DNA from: Ashinkailepas kermadecensis
Taxonomy: Eukaryota; Arthropoda; Thecostraca; Neolepadidae
Length of the DNA: 64,000 bases
Assembly (NCBI GenBank): GCA_034440615.1
Contig: JAOTOM010002640.1
Location: forward strand, 48,246 to 112,245
Direction: 5' to 3'
The position numbers and the translations under genes are program-made. Shown here piece by piece: positions 22,065-33,666 of this stretch. Under the pieces are notes generated by a model. It saw nothing but the letters and a program-made list of their open reading frames with translations. It searched no databases and was not told the origin of the DNA. Positions within the stretch are counted from its first letter, which is position 1; each line of letters starts with the position of its first letter.

Positions 22065-22183
22065 TCCTGCGCCGCTGGGCTTGGGTGACGCGGGGACTGA
22101 GCGCCGACGGCGACGGAATCTCGCCCGGCCGAAACTGAGGAAGTCGGGTGAACTTCTCCGAGAAATTCACCTGCTCCAACACC
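22065..22183 (-). CDS. cic: cic exon 16: C1 motif
   Basis: The 119-bp exon encodes VLEQVNFSEKFTRLPQFRPG, then EIPSPSALSPRV. This is the Capicua C1 motif (family form V-L-x-x-V-x-F-E-E-R-F-x-x-L-P-E-F-x-P), which works with the HMG box in DNA binding. The acceptor is GTGTTGCAG and the donor is CAGGA|GTGAGT. Confidence 0.95.
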
Positions 22184-22465
22184 CTGCAACACACCGGGTA
22201 GCTGTGAATGTGGTCACACTGTGAATATGGTCACACAGACCGCACCTAGCGATGCAAGACCGTCACGTCACGTGCAATGGCCGCGGCTGGTGATAAGAAC
22301 GCCTCAAAACCCTCTGGACTTGCTCGCTTACATGCTCACTCACTTAGTTATTTGGGATTTAGTGAGCCTGGATTGGTACGGTCAATGCTCACTCAGTTAT
22401 TCATGCGCTGCCTCAGTCACTTACTCACTAGCCCATTCACTTGGTTATTCACTCACGAACCAAAC

Positions 22466-22900
<435 letters not shown>

Positions 22901-23003
22901 CCTCCCGTCTGACAACCAACCAGCCAGCCAACACAATCACCCATCGACCCGGCTGACGCTGCATCTCCGCTCGGACGGCGCACCGGTGGCACTGTCGCCC
23001 CAC

Positions 23004-23326
23004 CTGTCCATGTCGTCCGGGCCGCGTCTGGAGGTGGCCGCGCCTGCGCCGGGGCCAGAGCCGGGGCCGGGGCCGGCCGAGCAGCTACCGGTGGCCGTGG
23101 CCGAGGCCGAGGCGGAGGCGGAGGCGGAGGCAGCCGCGGCAGGACGGCGCTCCTGCGAGGCGGACGTGCACGGCGGCGAGGCGAGCGCCGGCCAGTCGGC
23201 CGGCTCGCCGCCGCTGCCGGTCGAGCCGAGCCGGCGCTGCAGCGGCGCCTGGCCCAGCTGCGCCGGCGTCGGCGCCAGCACGAACGCGCCGCTGACGGCC
23301 GGCCGCTCGGGCGCCGGCATCCGCTC
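23004..23326 (-). CDS. cic: cic exon 15: FVLAPTPAQLG motif
   Basis: The 323-bp exon encodes AFVLAPTPAQLGQAPLQRRL, a short motif I associate with the C-terminal half of Capicua, followed by an Ala/Ser run (ASASASASATATG) and Gly/Pro-rich sequence ending RRGPDDMD. The acceptor is TTGCGGCAG and the donor is GGACAG|GTGGGG. The two leftover bases join the first base of exon 16 to give the arginine of R-V-L-E-Q-V. Confidence 0.88.
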
Positions 23327-23336
23327 CTGCCGCAAC

Positions 23337-23620
23337 GCGGCGCGTCGTGAGTGGAGAGGTGTGGAGTGGCGGCACGGCGAGGTGGAGAGGTGTGCAGAGG
23401 CGTCGCGGGTGGAGGGGTGTGCAGAGGCGGCGCGGCGGGGGTGGCTCGGCGTGGAGAGGCGGCACGGCGAGGGTCCGACACGTGGAGAGGAACACAGCAC
23501 AAGACGCACGTCGAGGGTCCGACATGTAATGACTACGTGGGGAGGAACACGGCACAGGACGCACGTCGTGGGTGGCTGGGTGTGGAGAGGCGGCACGGCG
23601 AGGGTCCATCCCCACCCCCC
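23337..23620. repeat. Degenerate G-rich repeat upstream of the cic exon 15 acceptor
   Basis: Imperfect repeats of GTGGAGAGGCGGCACGGCGA and GGGTCCGACA-type units fill the first 300 bp upstream (in the - sense) of exon 15. Confidence 0.6.
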
Positions 23621-24235
23621 ACTCCTACCTCAATGTCGTGCGCTTCAGTCTGGCGCACCGACGGAAACTCGCCCAAATTGACTCAGGCACACCAGGACAT
23701 ATGATAACAGCACAACCAATCATGCAAACCTACCATTCCTAAAGCGACAAAACATTTTTTGTCCATTACATCAGTTTTACTTCAGGTGTGATACTCATAT
23801 GAGAGAGTACGTCGTACAAGCGGTGGCAGATATTTTGGACTATGCATGTGCGCTAGACATTTTGGACCCAAATACATTGTGGGTCTTTCAAGTCTAAACA
23901 GATATCCATCGGTGCATTTCAGGCTAACATTTATCAATCGAAGCTGGAGCCAAATTATGTGGTTGATGTAGTGAAGGGCGGGCATCAGCTTTAGTTCGGG
24001 CTTGGTTGCATCGTGGAAGTTAGACGCGCCCAGATGAGCTAGTTATATAACGTCACGTCACGCCGTTTGGCTATCCGATCTCGAATACATTGATGAGTTG
24101 GTTCACATTTTGCTATACACGAAAATGGAACTACCGATCTCAGCAGACCACCCATCCCGGCATAAGTTGATTTGATCTGACCCAACCCGCATAACCGCAC
24201 CGCCTACCTGGCCCGACGTGGCCTGAGCACCGTAC

Positions 24236-24353
24236 CTGGTCGGTGGTGAGCTGCGCCGCTTCCGCCCTGGCCGTCGTTCCTGAGAGTGCCGCCGCCTCCG
24301 CCGGAGGTGGCCGCGACTGTGCTGCCACCACTGTGGCGCTGCACACAGAACAT
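24236..24353 (-). CDS. cic: cic exon 14
   Basis: The 118-bp exon encodes ATVVAAQSRPPPAEAAALSG and ends AAQLTTDQ, with donor GACCAG|GTACGG. The acceptor is CTGACGCAG. An alternative acceptor (TGTGCAG) 15 bp further in would also keep frame. A GTGTCA-type microsatellite begins about 15 bp upstream of the acceptor. Confidence 0.72.
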
Positions 24354-24367
24354 CTGCGTCAGGGTGT

Positions 24368-24548
24368 CGTCACTGACACTGACACTGACACTGACACGAC
24401 ACGACACGACACGACACTACACGACACGACACTGATACTGACACGACACCGACACGACACGACACCGACACCGATCTGATACTGACACTGACACTGACAC
24501 GACACAACACTGACACTGACACGATACTGACACGACACTGACACTGAG
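24368..24548. repeat. (GACACT)n-type microsatellite
   Basis: GACACT/GACACGACAC repeats lie immediately upstream of the cic exon 14 acceptor. Confidence 0.9.
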
Positions 24549-24953
24549 AGGTGGGACACGGCCAGAGGCATAGGTTCCGAGCACAGATCAGAGTATCCAA
24601 TGAGCAGAAAGCAGATCATATGGAATGCATAGCACACTTACTGTGGTCAAGGAAGCATGCATTTATGGCGCAAAACATTATCTCCACTTCGTAGCCATCA
24701 GATAAAAGCGGAATCCCGGCTAGAAGGGTCCGAATCCTTCCAACTGCGGTCTTTAGATTTGAATATAGTGCAAGACCACGCGCGTATTCATTCCCTTTGC
24801 GCGTGACGAACAACGTTCAACGCAAGACTTAACAACGCAGCGTTAAGTACTCCGCGTGCTTAACACTGACGTAACAGAATGCCCCTGCTGTGCACATAAA
24901 AACGCAAACGGAATAATTTAAGAATGTCTGAGACGAGTGCAGGCAACCTGCTA

Positions 24954-25430
24954 TCATGTCGAGACCACGGCCGCAGTTGTCTCTCGGGTGTCCGAACACC
25001 TAGTTGGTGGTTTCATCCCCTTGGTGGGAAAGTCCATTGCCTCCTCAACACGTGGCAAGGATACTTTTCTGGAGTAAATCTGGCGCATCGCTAGTGCTAT
25101 GGTTGAAGTCGGTGTTGATGAGCTTGCAGTATACAGATATTGCATTGTCCAATTGCCTTCCATGATGTTATTTGACTGACAGTCAGGGGAACTTTTAAGG
25201 TCTGAGAGCGTGCACGCCGCACAAAGAACGCCATTGCCGACACGGTCATCGACGGTCTTGGCACGTTCAAAACCGGCCATGCAGATACTAATCAGATGCA
25301 TGCAAATCACACGTGTAGGCGACATAGCAATGCGACCAGTTTTGGACCACATTAGACTGTGCACTCGGGCCAGACCGAAACACGTTTGGACCAGGAGGAC
25401 CTGAACCTTCAAGTCGGACCACTGACGACG
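24954..25430 (-). other. Open frame of unknown origin in a cic intron
   Basis: About 150 codons are open on the - strand, ending in a stop at 24954. It includes DLKSSPDCQSNNIMEGNWTM and VEEAMDFPTKGMKPPTRCS, which look less random than the surroundings but match nothing I know. It could be a transposon fragment. It is not needed by the cic reading phase. Confidence 0.25.
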
Positions 25431-25442
25431 CCGCCCAGTTAC

Positions 25443-25593
25443 CGGGACTGCCGGAACGCGGCGCCGACTGTCGCCGGACGACTGGACGTCACGGCTGGCG
25501 ACGTCAGCGCCGAAGACGTCACCAGACAGATGGCGCCGGGCGCCGTCACCTGGGCGGTGGCGGCCATCTTGTTGGACTGGACGGCGGCCGAGG
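25443..25593 (-). CDS. cic: cic exon 13
   Basis: The 151-bp exon encodes SAAVQSNKMAATAQVTAPGA and ends VGAAFRQS. The acceptor is TCTCTCCGCAG and the donor is CCCG|GTAACT. Its two leading bases complete the codon left by exon 12, and its two trailing bases are completed by exon 14. The sequence is low-complexity Ala/Thr/Ser, as in the Capicua linker. The assignment rests on phase and junctions. Confidence 0.75.
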
Positions 25594-25699
25594 CTGCGGA
25601 GAGACCGGCAAATGAGCGGGGCGGTGCGTCGCAGACGCCGTCCCACCACACACGGCGGCCCGACGCGACAATGTCGCACCAGCTTTTCAGTGCGCACTG

Positions 25700-26690
25700 T
25701 GCCGTCACCGGCACATCATGTGCCAATGTGCCATTGAGCACCGCCATTGTCACATGTGCCACTGAGCACCGTCACCGGCACCGGCACTGGAGTTGACGTG
25801 CACAACACCCAGTCAGCTGCTGTTCCGCACACAGTACACAACATTCGCCCAGTGTCAGCGACCACGCCACAATACACCGACGAAATGACTGCGATGCGGT
25901 GATAAAACTTGATAGTGTCTGAGCATTGGGGGAACAGTACCATGCATTGGGAGAAGAGTAATGCACTCTTCTGGCGGGGCGAATTCGGTTGAAAGCTACC
26001 TGTTTTGTATTTAATTTCAGAGGAAGTGCACCAACTGTACCATCGGAAAGGATACTCAGTGTTAGTGTCCAACAATTTATTATGGCCTTAGGGAGTAGCG
26101 ACTACATCGTTAGCTTATACTAGCGACACGGCGACTAGAATTGCCAGAGTGGCAAGCATAATTCCCGGCTGAATAATTTCCATGCGCAACTGAAGCTGAT
26201 TGGAAAATGTATATAACATGCAGGCACACACACATATCTACAGCAGTGTTGCAGGTATCAGCACCATGCTCGGCCGGGCAACACTGTCGGCCGAGTGTGT
26301 GCTGGATATGTGGTGGAGACAGGGCGCGGTGACGAGTGGCAGATGCACATCCGCCACTGCTGGCATTCCACTCCCGCTTGATCCTGGCACAATGCATGCA
26401 AGTCCTGTGCATTCAGCCGGCCATGCAGCGCCCAGTCTTCAGCGCGCCGGGAGGGAGTGGTCACAGCTGGGCACCGTTCCCCGACTTGGTGTCGCAACAG
26501 CTAGTGCGAGCGCACGGTCAACGTGCGAGCGCACGGTCTCCCAGACTGAGTAGAACGTGGGCAGCAGCGTGGGTTGACCGCGAATATGACGGAGACAAGC
26601 ACACGTGTCCATTGTCGGATTGAGACAACCCATTCGACGCAACTTCCCAGCTTTGACAGGGGTGCGCTGACAGAACTAGAAACACGGTGA
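25700..26690. other. Gene-free part of the cic intron between exons 12 and 13
   Basis: No exon, repeat or element was recognised here. Confidence 0.35.
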
Positions 26691-26851
26691 CAGTCACGAC
26701 TTCAGGCACGTCACAAGCACAAAAGAACAGGACAGGAATCGACTGCCTCGGTGGCATCGACGGAGCACATTCGTGGAACCTCTGCCAGCTGCGCCGCTTC
26801 GGGCCCGGCCAGCCCAGCCCAGGTCAGAGCAGGTCAGGTCGCGGGACTCAC

Positions 26852-26987
26852 AGGCCAGGTTCAGCTGGATGCCGTTTCCGGAGAGCAGCACGTTCTGCAG
26901 CTTGCCGTCGGGCGTCTGGACGGCCAGCGAGGAGACTAGGTACTGCACGGGCGGCCCGCCCGCCTTGGCGCCCGACGTCAGGATCGC
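26852..26987 (-). CDS. cic: cic exon 12 (copy of record for the 111-bp array)
   Basis: The 136-bp exon encodes AILTSGAKAGGPPVQYLVSS, LAVQTPDGKLQNVLLSGN and GIQLNLA. Family members have a comparable V-Q-Y-I/L-x-x-L segment. The acceptor is GTCGGCAG and the donor is GCCT|GTGAGT. Only this copy continues into PDGKLQNVLL and a donor. Ten further copies of its first 75 bp with the acceptor lie upstream in a 111-bp tandem array, so the real 5' boundary of the exon in mRNA could vary by multiples of 37 codons. Confidence 0.88.
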
Positions 26988-28134
26988 CTGCCGACACCGT
27001 GACGTGATCACTCCGACGTCACTCGTCTGGACGGCCAGCGAGGAGACTAGGTACTGCACGGGCGGCCCGCCCGCCTTGGCGCCCGACGTCAGGATCGCCT
27101 GCCGACACCGTGACGTGATCACTCCGACGTCACTCGTCTGGACGGCCAGCGAGGAGACTAGGTACTGCACGGGCGGCCCGCCCGCCTTGGCGCCCGACGT
27201 CAGGATCGCCTGCCGACACCGTGACGTGATCACTCCGACGTCACTCGTCTGGACGGCCAGCGAGGAGACTAGGTACTGCACGGGCGGCCCGCCCGCCTTG
27301 GCGCCCGACGTCAGGATCGCCTGCCGACACCGTGACGTGATCACTCCGACGTCACTCGTCTGGACGGCCAGCGAGGAGACTAGGTACTGCACGGGCGGCC
27401 CGCCCGCCTTGGCGCCCGACGTCAGGATCGCCTGCCGACACCGTGACGTGATCACTCCGACGTCACTCGTCTGGACGGCCAGCGAGGAGACTAGGTACTG
27501 CACGGGCGGCCCGCCCGCCTTGGCGCCCGACGTCAGGATCGCCTGCCGACACCGTGACGTGATCACTCCGACGTCACTCGTCTGGACGGCCAGCGAGGAG
27601 ACTAGGTACTGCACGGGCGGCCCGCCCGCCTTGGCGCCCGACGTCAGGATCGCCTGCCGACACCGTGACGTGATCACCCGACGTCACTCGTCTGGACGGC
27701 CAGCGAGGAGACTAGGTACTGCACGGGCGGCCCGCCCGCCTTGGCGCCCGACGTCAGGATCGCCTGCCGACACCGTGACGTGATCACTCCGACGTCACTC
27801 GTCTGGACGGCCAGCGAGGAGACTAGGTACTGCACGGGCGGCCCGCCCGCCTTGGCGCCCGACGTCAGGATCGCCTGCCGACACCGTGACGTGATCACTC
27901 CGACGTCACTCGTCTGGACGGCCAGCGAGGAGACTAGGTACTGCACGGGCGGCCCGCCCGCCTTGGCGCCCGACGTCAGGATCGCCTGCCGACACCGTGA
28001 CGTGATCACTCCGACGTCACTCGTCTGGACGGCCAGCGAGGAGACTAGGTACTGCACGGGCGGCCCGCCCGCCTTGGCGCCCGACGTCAGGATCGCCTGC
28101 CGACACCGTGACGTGATCACTCCGACGTCACTCG
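26907..28134 (-). repeat. 111-bp minisatellite carrying the cic exon 12 acceptor and coding sequence, 11 copies
   Basis: Units start (GTCTGGACGG) at 26914, 27025, 27136, 27247, 27358, 27469, 27580, 27690, 27801, 27912 and 28023. The spacing is 111 bp except for one 110-bp unit with a single-base deletion near 27677. On the - strand each unit holds GTCGGCAG, then the first 75 bp of exon 12, then 28 bp of intron. Copies are nearly identical. 111 bp equals 37 codons and the unit has no stop in frame, so the frame is open over the seven units nearest the exon and again over the four distal units. Confidence 0.97.
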
Positions 28135-28305
28135 CTGTCCGATCACGGCGCCGCACGCACGACAGGCGAGACCCGGCTGTTGCGTCTCAGCTGTACAGTC
28201 ATGCTCGCTTCCTGCGGCCAGGCGGTCAGGGAATTATCGTACTGGTGGTGGGTTGGACGGCTGCAGTGCCGTTCAGTGTCCACACCGTTGGGTCTTCTAA
28301 CACTG

Positions 28306-28346
28306 GGGGGGTACGGGCACATCGACTGCAGTGATCACGCAGTGTT
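28306..28346 (-). mobile_element. 41-bp retroposed tail
   Basis: It contains GGGCACATCGACTGCAGTGA. CTTCTAACACTG (28294-28305) and CTTCTTACACTG (28347-28358) flank it, 11 of 12 identical. Confidence 0.55.
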
Positions 28347-28589
28347 CTTCTTACACTGAGCATGTAACTATGATCATCAGTCAAGCACATATAATGCACC
28401 ACAGATGGTGGAGAAATCTGCCGTCGCCGGGGCTCTCTAGCCGTCCAGCAGGTCAGCCGAGGCAGTCCTACTACGCACGGCATCTTCCTTGAGGGAGATC
28501 TGAAGTTGACCGATGCACATGCGACCGCCCTTAATAGTGCGCCTGGAACACCTGCGGCAACCCACTACAGCCGCTGACCTGGGGTGTTC

Positions 28590-29036
28590 CACTCACCTGC
28601 AGCACCTGACTGACCTGCAAGGCCTGACTGACCTGCGGCCGTAATTGACCTGCGGGGGCGTGACTGACCTGCATGGGAGTGACTGATCTGCGGGGCCTGT
28701 CCGACCTGTGGTCGTGATTGACCTGCGAGGCTTGACTGACCTGCTGGCGCTACCGACCCATGGGAGTGACTGATCTGCGGGGCCTGCCCGACCTGTGGTC
28801 GTGATTGACCTGCGAGGCTTGAATGACTTGCTGGCGCTACCGACCCATGGGAGTGACTGACCTGCGGGGCCTGCCTGACCTGTGGTCGTGATTGACCTGC
28901 GAGGCTTGAATGACCTGCTGGCGCTACCGACTCATGGGCGTGACTGATCTGCGGGGCCTGCCCGACCTGTGGTCGTGATTGACCTGCGAGGCTTGAATGA
29001 CCTGCTGGCGCTACAGACTCATGAGGCGTGACTGAC
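28590..29036 (-). repeat. Array of splice-donor-like units at the cic exon 11 donor, about 22 copies
   Basis: On the - strand, CGCAG|GTCAGTCACGCC-type units of about 17-20 bp repeat from the true donor at 29037/29036 leftward, grouped into a higher-order unit near 88 bp. Most copies keep CAGGTCA; some have CAGATCA or CAAGTCA. Confidence 0.9.
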
Positions 29037-29642
29037 CTGCGGCGCCTGCTGTGAGGTGAGGATGACCTGACCGGGGCCGGCGGCGCCCGCCGGGCCCGTC
29101 TTCAGCACCAGGTTGGTCAGCTGGGCGGGCTGGCCGAGCCGCGGCACCGTGTTCAGGATGGCGTAGTGGGTGGCGGCCGGCTTGGCGGCGTCGCGCTGTG
29201 CCGCCGCCGGGCTGGCCGGCCGCTGCGGCCCGGGCGACATGGACTTAAACGCGCCGCCGGTCGGCTGGAAGCGGGCGGCGCGCGTGCTCGGACTGTAGGG
29301 CGGCACGTCGCCGGCGGACGGGCGCGCCTTGATGGGCTTGGGCCGCACGGCGGCGGCCGGCGCCGCCGCCGGCCGCCCCTCGGCGTCGCTCTCGTCCGTG
29401 TCGGCCACGTTCTCCTTGCAGATCAGGTCGATGTCGGCGGCGTCCTCGCAGATCACCATGCGCTCCTCGTCCGAGTCGGCGGCCAGCGAGTCGCGCCGCC
29501 GCCGCTCGTCGGCCGACCCGCGCCGCGCCGCCGCCGCCGCCGCGCCGTCCGGCTCCGCCTTCAGCGAGCTGCTCGACGACTTGCGCCGGTCCTTGGTGCA
29601 CCATTTCCACTCGGGGTGCGCCTTGAAGTGTGCCTCCTTCAC
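29037..29642 (-). CDS. cic: cic exon 11: end of HMG box and linker
   Basis: The 606-bp, phase 0/0 exon begins [20 protein letters not shown], completing the HMG region of Capicua. It then has [60 protein letters not shown] and [12 protein letters not shown], all in the order expected for the family. The acceptor is GTGCACCAG and the donor is CCGCAG|GTCAGT. The adjacent intron repeats this donor about 22 times. Confidence 0.97.
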
Positions 29643-30477
29643 CTGGTGCACACACCGGACGGGGTAACACCAGACTCGGGGCAGGGCAGCGTTGGTGGGC
29701 AGTCAACAACGCTGACCGTCCAGCGCTTGGTGTTGATCGGATATGGGCGCGCTAGCCTGGCAACCGATCTGATGTGAAATGAGACTGCATGAATCCGATC
29801 ATGGTGTGCTTTGCGAGAAGGTGGTTGTCAGAGTAGTACTGTCAGAGCCTGAGCTAGTTACACGCAACAAGGTATACTCAGAATTGAGCCTTATCTGACA
29901 AGAATCCCTAATCTGACATCGATAAAGTGCATGTAAAGTTACGTTTCAGGGCCGTATTAGGACGTGCAATGCCGTACTTGATAAGTGTATGTGAATCGGG
30001 ATTAAGTGATCCGGCCCGGAGATCGTTGTTACGCACAGAAGACAGTGTTCTGCCAAAACGAGCACGCGAAGTCCGATAATCTGGTCAGGCATCGCTCGCC
30101 GCTTTCCAAGGATCCAGACACGAACACAAGGCCCAGTGTGCTAAATCCCACCCACTCGGGACGAAAGTTCGAACTTCGAACCCACGACTTCATTTCCTCG
30201 ATTGGTGGACACCACCAGCAGTACGCAAGGCACTACCTAACCACAGTTAGGTCCCCGTGAATGAGGTCTGTTGAGCAACGGACCGTGCCACACCGTGTGT
30301 GCGTGGTAGTCATACACGTGTCAGCATGCGGATACATGGAGACGACAAAAAGTTCAACAGTGAAGCGTTCTTAGCAATAGGTCGGCCGGGTCACCAACAC
30401 GCCTGACGCCAGAAATCACAGTGAAGACGTGAGCAATCACAGCAATGTCACTACGTCACCCGGATCACTTTGTTTTC

Positions 30478-30641
30478 GGTTGGTTATTGGTTTTACGACA
30501 CGTCGACCGTTGAGTCATATAGCGTCGCCAATCTCTCACGCCGATTGGTCGCGGGCGAAGAGTAGCGACAGGTGAGATTCGAACCCACAATCTTTCGATT
30601 GCGAGACGAGCATCTTACCCCTAGACCACTCGTCCCCTGTT
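30478..30641 (-). mobile_element. tRNA-derived SINE with 14-bp target duplication
   Basis: Complete copy. ATCACTTTGTTTTC at 30464-30477 and 30642-30655. It lies between cic exons 10 and 11, about 170 bp after the exon 10 donor. Confidence 0.95.
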
Positions 30642-30810
30642 ATCACTTTGTTTTCAACCGGACCCGATGCACGTCCAGACAACCAGGCCGGACGTCTCCC
30701 ACCAGGCAGCATCGTGTCTCCGTCTCTATCCAGTTCACCGACACGCCTGACGTCCTCCGTCCCCTGCCACCCGCCGCCACCCAGCACAGAGAGCTGCCGC
30801 GGCACGGTAC

Positions 30811-30990
30811 CTGGTGAGCCAGGTCCTGGTACTCCTGCTTCTTCTCCGTCTTGAGCGCGTACCACCACTCGCCCAGGATCTTGCTGACGGTGCGGTTGTC
30901 CTGGTTGGGGTGCGACTGGTGCACGAGTGCGCGGTGCCGCTTCGAGAAGATCATGAACGCGTTCATCGGCCGACGGATGGTCGCTTTGCC
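30811..30990 (-). CDS. cic: cic exon 10: HMG box
   Basis: The 180-bp, phase 0/0 exon encodes [39 protein letters not shown] and [17 protein letters not shown]. This is the sequence-specific HMG box of Capicua, nearly identical to the family consensus, including the MNAF wedge and the LGEWW helix. The acceptor is GTCGGCAG and the donor is CACCAG|GTACCG. It binds DNA in the nucleus. Confidence 0.98.
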
Positions 30991-31446
30991 CTGCCGACCA
31001 CACCACCGTCAGCACCATCGTCAGCATGGTCAGGCATGCAGAAGTCGATTTGAAATTAGCGAACCCGACCTTGCGCGGATGGGAATCCAGCATGCTACTT
31101 CAAAAGCGCGATGCTAGTGTTTCCCCAAAGTTGATGGGGTAGCCACTGAGCTGCTAGGACCGACGTTCTACCAGTTTCGATGACCCCTGCCACCCACACC
31201 AATGGGCGACATCACCACACTTTATCGACTACTTGGGCCCGGAGTGGCTTCAACTGAACAGATCATACACCGCGCGTGCCTCCATAATCTTTGCGACCAG
31301 CATAACCATCACCGCCACCCCACGGAGGGTGACGATGATGATGGTGGTTACCATCATCATCCCACTCGTCGTAGTCTTGGAGACATAAACCCGAGCATTG
31401 ATGCTCTGCAGGTTATAAACCAGCGCTAACAAGCTATGATTGATGA

Positions 31447-31500
31447 TTATTATTGGGGTTTTAGGGAGCGTCAACCCATGTGGGTTATATTGCACCCATA
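31447..31500 (-). mobile_element. Retroposed tail, diverged
   Basis: TTATTATTGGGGTTTTAGGG, a GGTTAT block and a GCACCCATAAC end match the tail family. TAACAAGCTATG before and TAACAAACTTGCATAG after may be a decayed duplication. Confidence 0.5.
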
Positions 31501-32216
31501 ACAAACTTGCATAGACACGCGTCAGATTGTCACGTTCGAATTAAATTATGTCTGGGGAGTGAGCTGTCAACAAGCTACAAAGAAGCTCGGTGGCCAGAAC
31601 GTAAGTACGGCATTCCCGTAAGCCAATACTCTCACCGGCTTAGTGGGGCTGCTATCTGTAACACGAACCAGAGCAAAGGAAATTCACCCGTCAGCTAGAA
31701 TATGAACGGTGAATACCGAACTAAATCAGCACCCACACAGAAAACACCTCGAGCTTAACTGACGACTTGAGAAATGATTCAAGCACGAGCACCTGGTCCG
31801 GTGACGTCACAACGGCTGATTGGAGAGCAAGCTTCTCGGCTTCAGCACACAGTTCGCACAATCAACATATTCCCTCGTTGATGATCACATCGCATAGCAA
31901 ACACGTCAGAACTTCCGAGGACGGGGGCAGGCATCCATAGGTTATAGCATGTGCACTCAACGACTCTGGCTGACATCTTCGACGCAGTTTCGTGAAACTA
32001 GCTAGTCCATATCGCCTGGAAAGGCAGGCTTTCAACCCATTCTGTCACCGCGTAGCGATTTGATTATCGGTGAATTCTGGCTGCAAAAGGTCAGCCAGTC
32101 TGAAAACGCCTTTGAAGGCAGAGTACTGACGCATGGGGCAACTGGGTGCAGAACACAATACTCCACGACTCTCGGACCTCCGTTATATTTCATATAACTT
32201 TGACAATACTTCACAA

Positions 32217-32220
<4 letters not shown>

Positions 32221-32269
<49 letters not shown>
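32221..32269. repeat. (TA)n microsatellite
   Basis: About 24 TA dinucleotides. Confidence 0.95.
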
Positions 32270-32271
<2 letters not shown>

Positions 32272-32597
32272 TTAGTTAATGGAGGAACCACCATATGGTA
32301 CTGCTCGACACCAGTCCATCACCTTGAGGAGGCTCAGCTTCGCGCGAATTTGGCGCACCTGTGATATCACCCAACGCAGGCAAAACGGTTGACACCGGTA
32401 CCAGCGTGAGTACATACTCCAAATCGTGCAGTTGGGGCTCCGTATATTCGTACCATTGAGACAACCCGAATATGATACATTCTGTTAGCTCCAACTTTCA
32501 ACTGCGACGCACATTGTTGTCAAAGGGGCACTAGTGAAGTGTGTGTGATGACACACCTGTGTACTCATCGCCAACGAACCTCGACGCTTCTCCTTGG

Positions 32598-32682
32598 GTC
32601 ATTTTACGACGCATTCAACTGCTAGGTCATATGGCGTCGCCAACTTCTCACGCCGATTGGTCGCGGGTGGACTCGGTAAATG
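32598..32682 (-). mobile_element. SINE core remnant
   Basis: TTTTACGACGCATTCAACTG, CATATGGCGTCGCC and CACGCCGATTGGTCGCGGG match the body and tail of the window's SINE. The tRNA-like head is absent. Confidence 0.65.
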
Positions 32683-32861
32683 CCGTCTCTCGCCGCTTCT
32701 CCATGTGTGGAACATTACCTTTTGCAAGTATGTGCTGCTGGAATTGCAATAATTACAAACTGATGATTTTCCATTTTATGACGATGTCATTTAAATTGTC
32801 TCCTTACTTCCTTTAATCCGACTATCTAGCTATATCGAGATTGCCGCTCCCTCGAAGTCCC

Positions 32862-33630
32862 CTACGTTGCTGTGGGCAGTCGACCTTTGCGTAAAGCGCC
32901 GACGACGATCAGCTGTACTTTTTCTTCTTTTCCTAAGCGAACATTTGATGGAGATGGCGTCGGTAACATGATAAAGTTGTTGTAGTCAAGATCGTCGATG
33001 ATATCACCAGCCGTGAAGCTAAGTGATGAAGTTGTTGGTGAATATTTTTGCATCGGCTACCCCAGTATTCACATGGATTGTGCTAGCATTGAGTTCCGTG
33101 CTGTTGCAAACAAAGTAGACAGGCGTTTGTGGAGCACGTTATGCGTCATGTACATTAAGAAAAACTAATACTTGAAATGATACTTTTTTAGGGCGGTATT
33201 CCATGGCGGATCCAATGTATTGGTGCCTGAAATGTTGTTGGTTGAAACTGAGGTTTCACGCTTTTGGGATGTTTGCATGAATTGGGCAGCGATAATGGAC
33301 GCAAAGGATGTCATGTTGCACAATGCTTTACCTATATTAATTGCAAGCATTAATCTTAAAGTACCAAGTACTTTCTTGCACATGTCTTATTTTAACTCAA
33401 AATTGCTTGGGAAATAGATCAACGCCAGGAATATTTTTTTCCAGCATGTCAAGCCAGTTCTGAACCAAACGATTACATTTTTCTTTGAATTCTTGCATTG
33501 GAAAATCGCTTGCAGACACCATCTCAACGTTTTTGAAACGGTCATTTCCTTCGTAAACAATTGGACTCATTGTCGTCCCACACCACGACTTGGCACTTCC
33601 TGGCCCCCTCTTTACCCCCTGGGAAATCAC
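32862..33630 (-). pseudogene. Possible nested, decayed gene fragment
   Basis: Two - strand open stretches look protein-like. One is 33397-33630 (VYEGNDRFKNVEMVSASDFP, EFKEKCNRLVQNWLDMLEKN). The other is 32862-33053 (FTAGDIIDDLDYNNFIMLPT, GKEEKVQLIVVGALRKGRLP). Codon use is AT-rich, unlike the cic exons. I do not recognise the family; it may be a transposon-derived gene. The stretch between them is not open. Confidence 0.3.
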
Positions 33631-33666
33631 ATGCCCCTCCCATGTGGTCGGAGACGGGAAATCGTC

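Larger units (their letters stand above)
31505..33660. other. Gene-poor part of the cic intron between exons 9 and 10
   Basis: It holds a (TA)n tract, a SINE core remnant and possible coding scraps on the - strand, listed separately. The remainder has nothing recognised. Confidence 0.35.

Noticed and set aside
26773..27783. 336-codon + strand frame across the 111-bp array
   Set aside because: It is antisense to cic exon 12. The coding strand is fixed by the acceptor, the donor and the phase joins on the - strand.
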